Positions 60,656 through 64,000 of a stretch of 64,000 bases of DNA are shown piece after piece; the first letter of the stretch is position 1, and each line of letters opens with the position of its first letter. A program made the translations under genes and the position numbers. This stretch comes from CAXKXX01 sp964059975. GTDB taxonomy: Bacteria; Pseudomonadota; Gammaproteobacteria; Enterobacterales; Enterobacteriaceae. The DNA lies in contig CAXKXX010000002.1 of NCBI GenBank assembly GCA_964059975.1, forward strand, positions 62,001-126,000. The letters are read 5' to 3'. The notes beneath the pieces were generated by a model. It was not told where the DNA came from. It did not search any database and was given only the letters and a program-made list of their open reading frames with translations.

Positions 60656-62140
60656 CTATTTTCTTTTAAGTCGTTGCATAGGGGACTTGACTACTTGAGA
60701 AGTACTTAGGTTTCGTTTGTACGAAAATAAATTTCTCGCCTCTTTGCATTGAATCTGAATCGGCGTTCCTGTGGTTTTTAGAAAACGCCGTAAATAGCTT
60801 ATCAGATAACGTTTGTATGAATCAGATAAATGACTTACATAACTGCCGTGGATCACAACAATTGGTGGATTATACCCACCGGCATGAGCATACTTCAGCT
60901 TTACGCGACGTCCGCAAACCAGGGCGGGCCGGTGATCGGTAGCGGCCATTTTCAAGATCTTGGTGAGTAACGAGGCATGCATGCGGTGTGTTGCAGAGCG
61001 ATGGGCTTCTAGAGCTGACGAAAAGAGACCGTCTATTCCTCTACCATGTAGAGCGGAGATAAAATGTATACGAACGAAATTAATAAAGCTCAGACGAAGA
61101 TGAAGCATTTCCTTTATATTTATGCGTTCTGTCTCGCTTATTTGATCCCATTTATTTACCACAATTACTAATGGGCGGCCATTATTGAGAATCAAACTAA
61201 GTAGCGAAAGATCCTGATCAGAAACTCCTATGCATGCATCGATGATCAGTAATACTACGTTAGCCTCTTCAATTGACTGAAGTGTTTTAATTACCGATAA
61301 CTTCTCTACTGTTTGCGTTACTTTGCCTCTCTTACGTACTCCAGCGGTATCAACGAGTATGTATTGGCGCTCATCACGTATCATTGGGATATAGATGCTA
61401 TCTCGGGTGGTGCCAGGCTCATCGTATACTACGATCCGTTCTTCGCCAAGTATTCGGTTGATTAACGTGGATTTACCCACATTAGGGCTCCCGACAATTG
61501 TTAGCTTGATTGGTAGGTCTTTAGTAATTAAGCTATCTTCTGATTCGTGATAATGTGGCCTCTTAATATTTGCAGTATTTTTTTTGTCCCAATAAGTAGT
61601 GTTAGTTGCTGCTGCGCATAGCTTAACTTCTTGCTCTTGCTTAGAAAGCAATGGGATTAATGCATGATCGATGAGTTGTCTGATACCTCTTCCACTTGAG
61701 GCCGCTATCGGATACGGTTGGCCCAGGCCTAGCGCATAAAAGTCAGTAGTGGCTGAATAAGGATTTAACCCATCAATCTTGTTAATCACCAAAACAATGA
61801 CCTTCGTACGCTTTCGTAGATTACGGGCGATATCCTGATCGGCAGACATTAGTCCAGATCGCGCATCAACTATAAAAAGTACGATATCAGCTTCCCCAAT
61901 CGCTACTAACATCTGGCGCGCTATGTGCATCTCTATGCCGCTTCCTGAATGACCCTCAATACCTCCAGTATCGACGACGATAAATTTATTTCCTGCAATT
62001 GCAGCACGTCCATACTTTCGATCTCGTGTTAATCCTGGAAAGTTTGCTACTAACGCATCCCGCGTTTTCGTCAAACAATTAAATAAGGTGGATTTACCCA
62101 CATTCGGACGACCAACGAGCGTGACTACAGGTATCATCAT
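60656..62140 (-). CDS. der: Ribosome biogenesis GTPase Der
   Basis: Essential double GTPase that helps assemble the 50S subunit. 494 residues against 490 in E. coli. Two tandem G domains, each with its P-loop (GRPNVGKST at residues 10-18, GSPNVGKST about residue 215), DTGG or DTAG, and NKID or NKWD motifs, followed by the C-terminal KH-like domain. The linker between G domains is slightly AT-drifted. Third gene of yfgM-bamB-der, as in E. coli, 130 bp after bamB. Confidence 0.98.
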   Translation of the reverse strand: MMIPVVTLVGRPNVGKSTLFNCLTKTRDALVANFPGLTRDRKYGRAAIAGNKFIVVDTGGIEGHSGSGIEMHIARQMLVAIGEADIVLFIVDARSGLMSADQDIARNLRKRTKVIVLVINKIDGLNPYSATTDFYALGLGQPYPIAASSGRGIRQLIDHALIPLLSKQEQEVKLCAAATNTTYWDKKNTANIKRPHYHESEDSLITKDLPIKLTIVGSPNVGKSTLINRILGEERIVVYDEPGTTRDSIYIPMIRDERQYILVDTAGVRKRGKVTQTVEKLSVIKTLQSIEEANVVLLIIDACIGVSDQDLSLLSLILNNGRPLVIVVNKWDQISETERINIKEMLHLRLSFINFVRIHFISALHGRGIDGLFSSALEAHRSATHRMHASLLTKILKMAATDHRPALVCGRRVKLKYAHAGGYNPPIVVIHGSYVSHLSDSYKRYLISYLRRFLKTTGTPIQIQCKEARNLFSYKRNLSTSQVVKSPMQRLKRK

Positions 62141-62270
62141 TTAATCCTTATTACATTTCAGTGATCAGTGCTGCTTCTATACTTAGAAAGTATGCGGACA
62201 CTATGAGCGATATTTGAGTTTTCTTAAGAAAAATCTGTTTTAGTGCCCAATATTAAGGCTATTAGTATTA

Positions 62271-63452
62271 TCAGGTAAAAGTATGGACTTGTCCGCTCCG
62301 AGCCTGAATAACTAGCCTATCACCTGCTACTAACGGCGCAGATAAAAATCCCGAGCTATCTACTGAGTGCTGGGCGGAAAAATAACCATCAGTAGCGTTA
62401 ATCCAGTTTAGATAGCCTGCCGCATCAGCAGCTACCAGATAACCATTAAACATAACCGGTGCTGTCAATTTTCGGTGTAATAGATGGCTTTGTGTCCACA
62501 CCGTCACTCCGTCCGACGCCCTCAGAGCTATCAAGTAATCATTTTTATCGATTATATAAATACGACCTGCACTAACGATGAAGTCGTTTACTGATCCCAG
62601 CTCGCGTTTCCATATAATTTCTCCGGATCGGAGATCTAGGGCGGCTAGATTGTTATTGTAGGCTAATGCATAAACAATTCCCTGAGTGATCATAGGAGCG
62701 GCATCTATATCATTTAGCTGATCGATATCTGTTGTATAATCTGAACGGGCAATCCGCTGTTTCCAAATCAATTGACCTTTTTGCATTGAAATAGCGCTGA
62801 CGTAGCCATTATCGCTACCGACTATGGCTGCCCCAAAAGCGACGGCGGGTGCAGATTCACCGCGCAACGACATCGAGGACATGTCTAGATTAAATGTCCA
62901 TTGAACTACGCCATCAGATTCGTTGAGCGCCTGAAGTCTCCCGTTGGAGGTGTGAATTAAAACCATGCCATTACTGATTACAGGAGTAGATAAAGCTTCA
63001 CCAGCAACGGTAGTTTGCCAAATTAGTCTTCCATCATGAATATTTAGCGCGTAAACTAACGCTTTTTCACTACCTACATAAATTTTTTCTCCTGATACTG
63101 TTAGCCCTCCAGATAGTAAAGCGGATAAGGATTTAAGATGGGGTGCTCGATTCTCTGAAAGATCTACTGACCATTGTTCGCTGCCGTTTTGGGCGTTAAG
63201 CGACTTCACTATACCGTGACGATCAGCAGTGAAAATGTTACTTTTGTGAAATGCCGGATGTAAGTGGGAGTAAAATGCCCCTGTTCCTTCACCTGAGGAA
63301 GCACTCCATATTTTATTGATTTTAAATTGTTTTTTAATTTTTTGTAATGGAATTTGGCCTGTCACTATGATTTCTTTAGCATTAAATAGCGCGCAGCTAT
63401 TCAGAAAAAGGGCGGAAGTTAACCCAACGCAAAGAGTTTTTAGTAACTGCAT
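62271..63452 (-). CDS. bamB: Outer membrane assembly lipoprotein BamB
   Basis: Accessory lipoprotein of the BAM complex that inserts outer membrane beta-barrel proteins. 393 residues against 392 in E. coli. The lipoprotein signal ends in the lipobox LNSC with the acylated cysteine at position 20. The rest is an eight-bladed beta-propeller with repeated motifs such as LNAQNGSEQW, LNIHDGRLIWQ, LNESDGVVQW, LRSGEIIWKR and LRASDGVTVW. It begins 11 bp after the yfgM stop. Its retention implies a functional outer membrane with barrel proteins. Confidence 0.97.
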   Translation of the reverse strand: MQLLKTLCVGLTSALFLNSCALFNAKEIIVTGQIPLQKIKKQFKINKIWSASSGEGTGAFYSHLHPAFHKSNIFTADRHGIVKSLNAQNGSEQWSVDLSENRAPHLKSLSALLSGGLTVSGEKIYVGSEKALVYALNIHDGRLIWQTTVAGEALSTPVISNGMVLIHTSNGRLQALNESDGVVQWTFNLDMSSMSLRGESAPAVAFGAAIVGSDNGYVSAISMQKGQLIWKQRIARSDYTTDIDQLNDIDAAPMITQGIVYALAYNNNLAALDLRSGEIIWKRELGSVNDFIVSAGRIYIIDKNDYLIALRASDGVTVWTQSHLLHRKLTAPVMFNGYLVAADAAGYLNWINATDGYFSAQHSVDSSGFLSAPLVAGDRLVIQARSGQVHTFT

Positions 63453-63463
63453 GAGGGCATTCC

Positions 63464-64000
63464 TTAGTCAGATAAATTATTTAGCTTTATTCGCAATAAT
63501 ACCTGAAGCGCCTGAGAGGTATCAGAGTTAAGGCTTTTATTGTAAGCTGCGCGTGCATTTTTGATATCGCCTTTATCTAAAAATATATCGCCATACGTGC
63601 ATTGAACTACTGCCGTCCAACCTTCGCCTTGTATCGCATCTAACGTTTTGAGTGCGTCATCCCACTTTTTTCCCTGTAGCTGGACACGCGCCAACCGTAG
63701 ATTAATCTCCGAGAGGAGATTAACGTCTTTACTTTGAGTTTGAGCTCGAATTAGTTGCTGTTCAGCTTTAGTAAAGTCATTGTGTTCAACAAAGTATTTA
63801 GCCAATTGGAGTGCTCCTAGCACTCCATAGATATTACTGTTAAGTTGAATAAATGCCTCGGCTACAGTCACATCATCTAGATGAGCAGTCGCAAAACGCT
63901 TACTGATTTCTTGATAAGATTGAGATATCGTCGTTAGATCGACACTGTGATAATTTTTCCAGTAAAACCAACTAGATAAGGTAGCAATAAAGAGTATTGC
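63464..64000 (-). CDS. yfgM: YfgM periplasmic chaperone-like protein (N-terminus beyond window edge)
   Basis: Inner-membrane-anchored protein with a TPR-like periplasmic domain, linked to the Sec translocon and PpiD in E. coli. The frame is open from the window edge to a stop at 63464, 178 codons of a protein that is 206 residues in E. coli. The visible part begins in the membrane anchor (AILFIATLSSWFYWKNY) and continues with helical repeats (YGVLGALQLAKYFVEHNDF, INLRLARVQLQGKKWDDAL, LDAIQGEGW) to the end INLRLA...KLNNLSD. Upstream of bamB as in E. coli hisS-yfgM-bamB-der. Confidence 0.95.
   Translation of the reverse strand, partial: AILFIATLSSWFYWKNYHSVDLTTISQSYQEISKRFATAHLDDVTVAEAFIQLNSNIYGVLGALQLAKYFVEHNDFTKAEQQLIRAQTQSKDVNLLSEINLRLARVQLQGKKWDDALKTLDAIQGEGWTAVVQCTYGDIFLDKGDIKNARAAYNKSLNSDTSQALQVLLRIKLNNLSD

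Noticed and set aside
1..64000. CRISPR arrays or defence modules
   Set aside because: No regularly spaced direct repeats: all tandem repeats have two adjacent copies without spacers, and no cas, restriction or toxin genes are present.

Overview
The window looks like a chromosome segment of a gammaproteobacterial (Enterobacterales) insect-type endosymbiont caught midway through genome reduction. About 30 protein genes, nearly all intact and close to the Escherichia coli protein lengths, occupy roughly 32.7 kb of 64 kb. The rest is AT-richer DNA with no intact genes. The surviving genes keep E. coli-like neighbours, and the missing neighbours usually correspond to the empty stretches. That pattern points to erosion in place, not dense repacking. 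HemB is of the Yersinia/Serratia/Sodalis kind (Asp-type metal site, next to the former tat locus), which argues for that side of the order. I do not assign a species. I see no phage, insertion sequence, integrase, CRISPR array or toxin module.

Layout. 1-6.2 kb: lysS (cut by the window edge), prfB with its programmed +1 frameshift, recJ, a decayed ubiT-like relic, then ygfZ. 8-11.5 kb: ackA-pta. 13.1-14.9 kb: asd and divergent yhgN. 17.7-19.8 kb: deoB-deoD. 22.5-26.2 kb: prfC, holD and divergent rsmC. 29.4-36.9 kb: nadC, hemL, erpA, mtnN and a degP lacking its second PDZ domain. 38.6-45.1 kb: rmuC, ubiE-ubiJ-ubiB, hemB. 45.9-46.4 kb: an argX-hisR-leuT-proM-like tRNA operon in which leuT has decayed. 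46.4-52.7 kb: a 6.3 kb gene desert where E. coli has the enterobacterial common antigen (wec) cluster. 52.7-54.7 kb: rho and trxA. 56.8-64 kb: guaBA, der, bamB and yfgM (cut by the window edge).

How the genes fit together. Translation and termination: LysS, RF2, RF3, the tRNAs, Der (50S assembly), RsmC and Rho. Purine supply: DeoD/DeoB nucleoside salvage, GuaB/GuaA, and MtnN. Cofactors: HemL and HemB (tetrapyrrole), UbiE/J/B (ubiquinone), NadC (NAD), ErpA and YgfZ (iron-sulfur). Energy: AckA-Pta. Envelope: BamB, YfgM, DegP, and Asd for diaminopimelate.

The main points for a second look are the decayed tRNA-Leu and ubiT relics, the RF2 recoding site that has lost its Shine-Dalgarno-like stimulator, the PDZ2-less DegP behind a conserved sigma-E-like promoter, long perfect palindromes in the gaps, and a recurring class of exact two-copy tandem duplications. 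No convincing new biological system was found; the signals fit a decaying symbiont genome.
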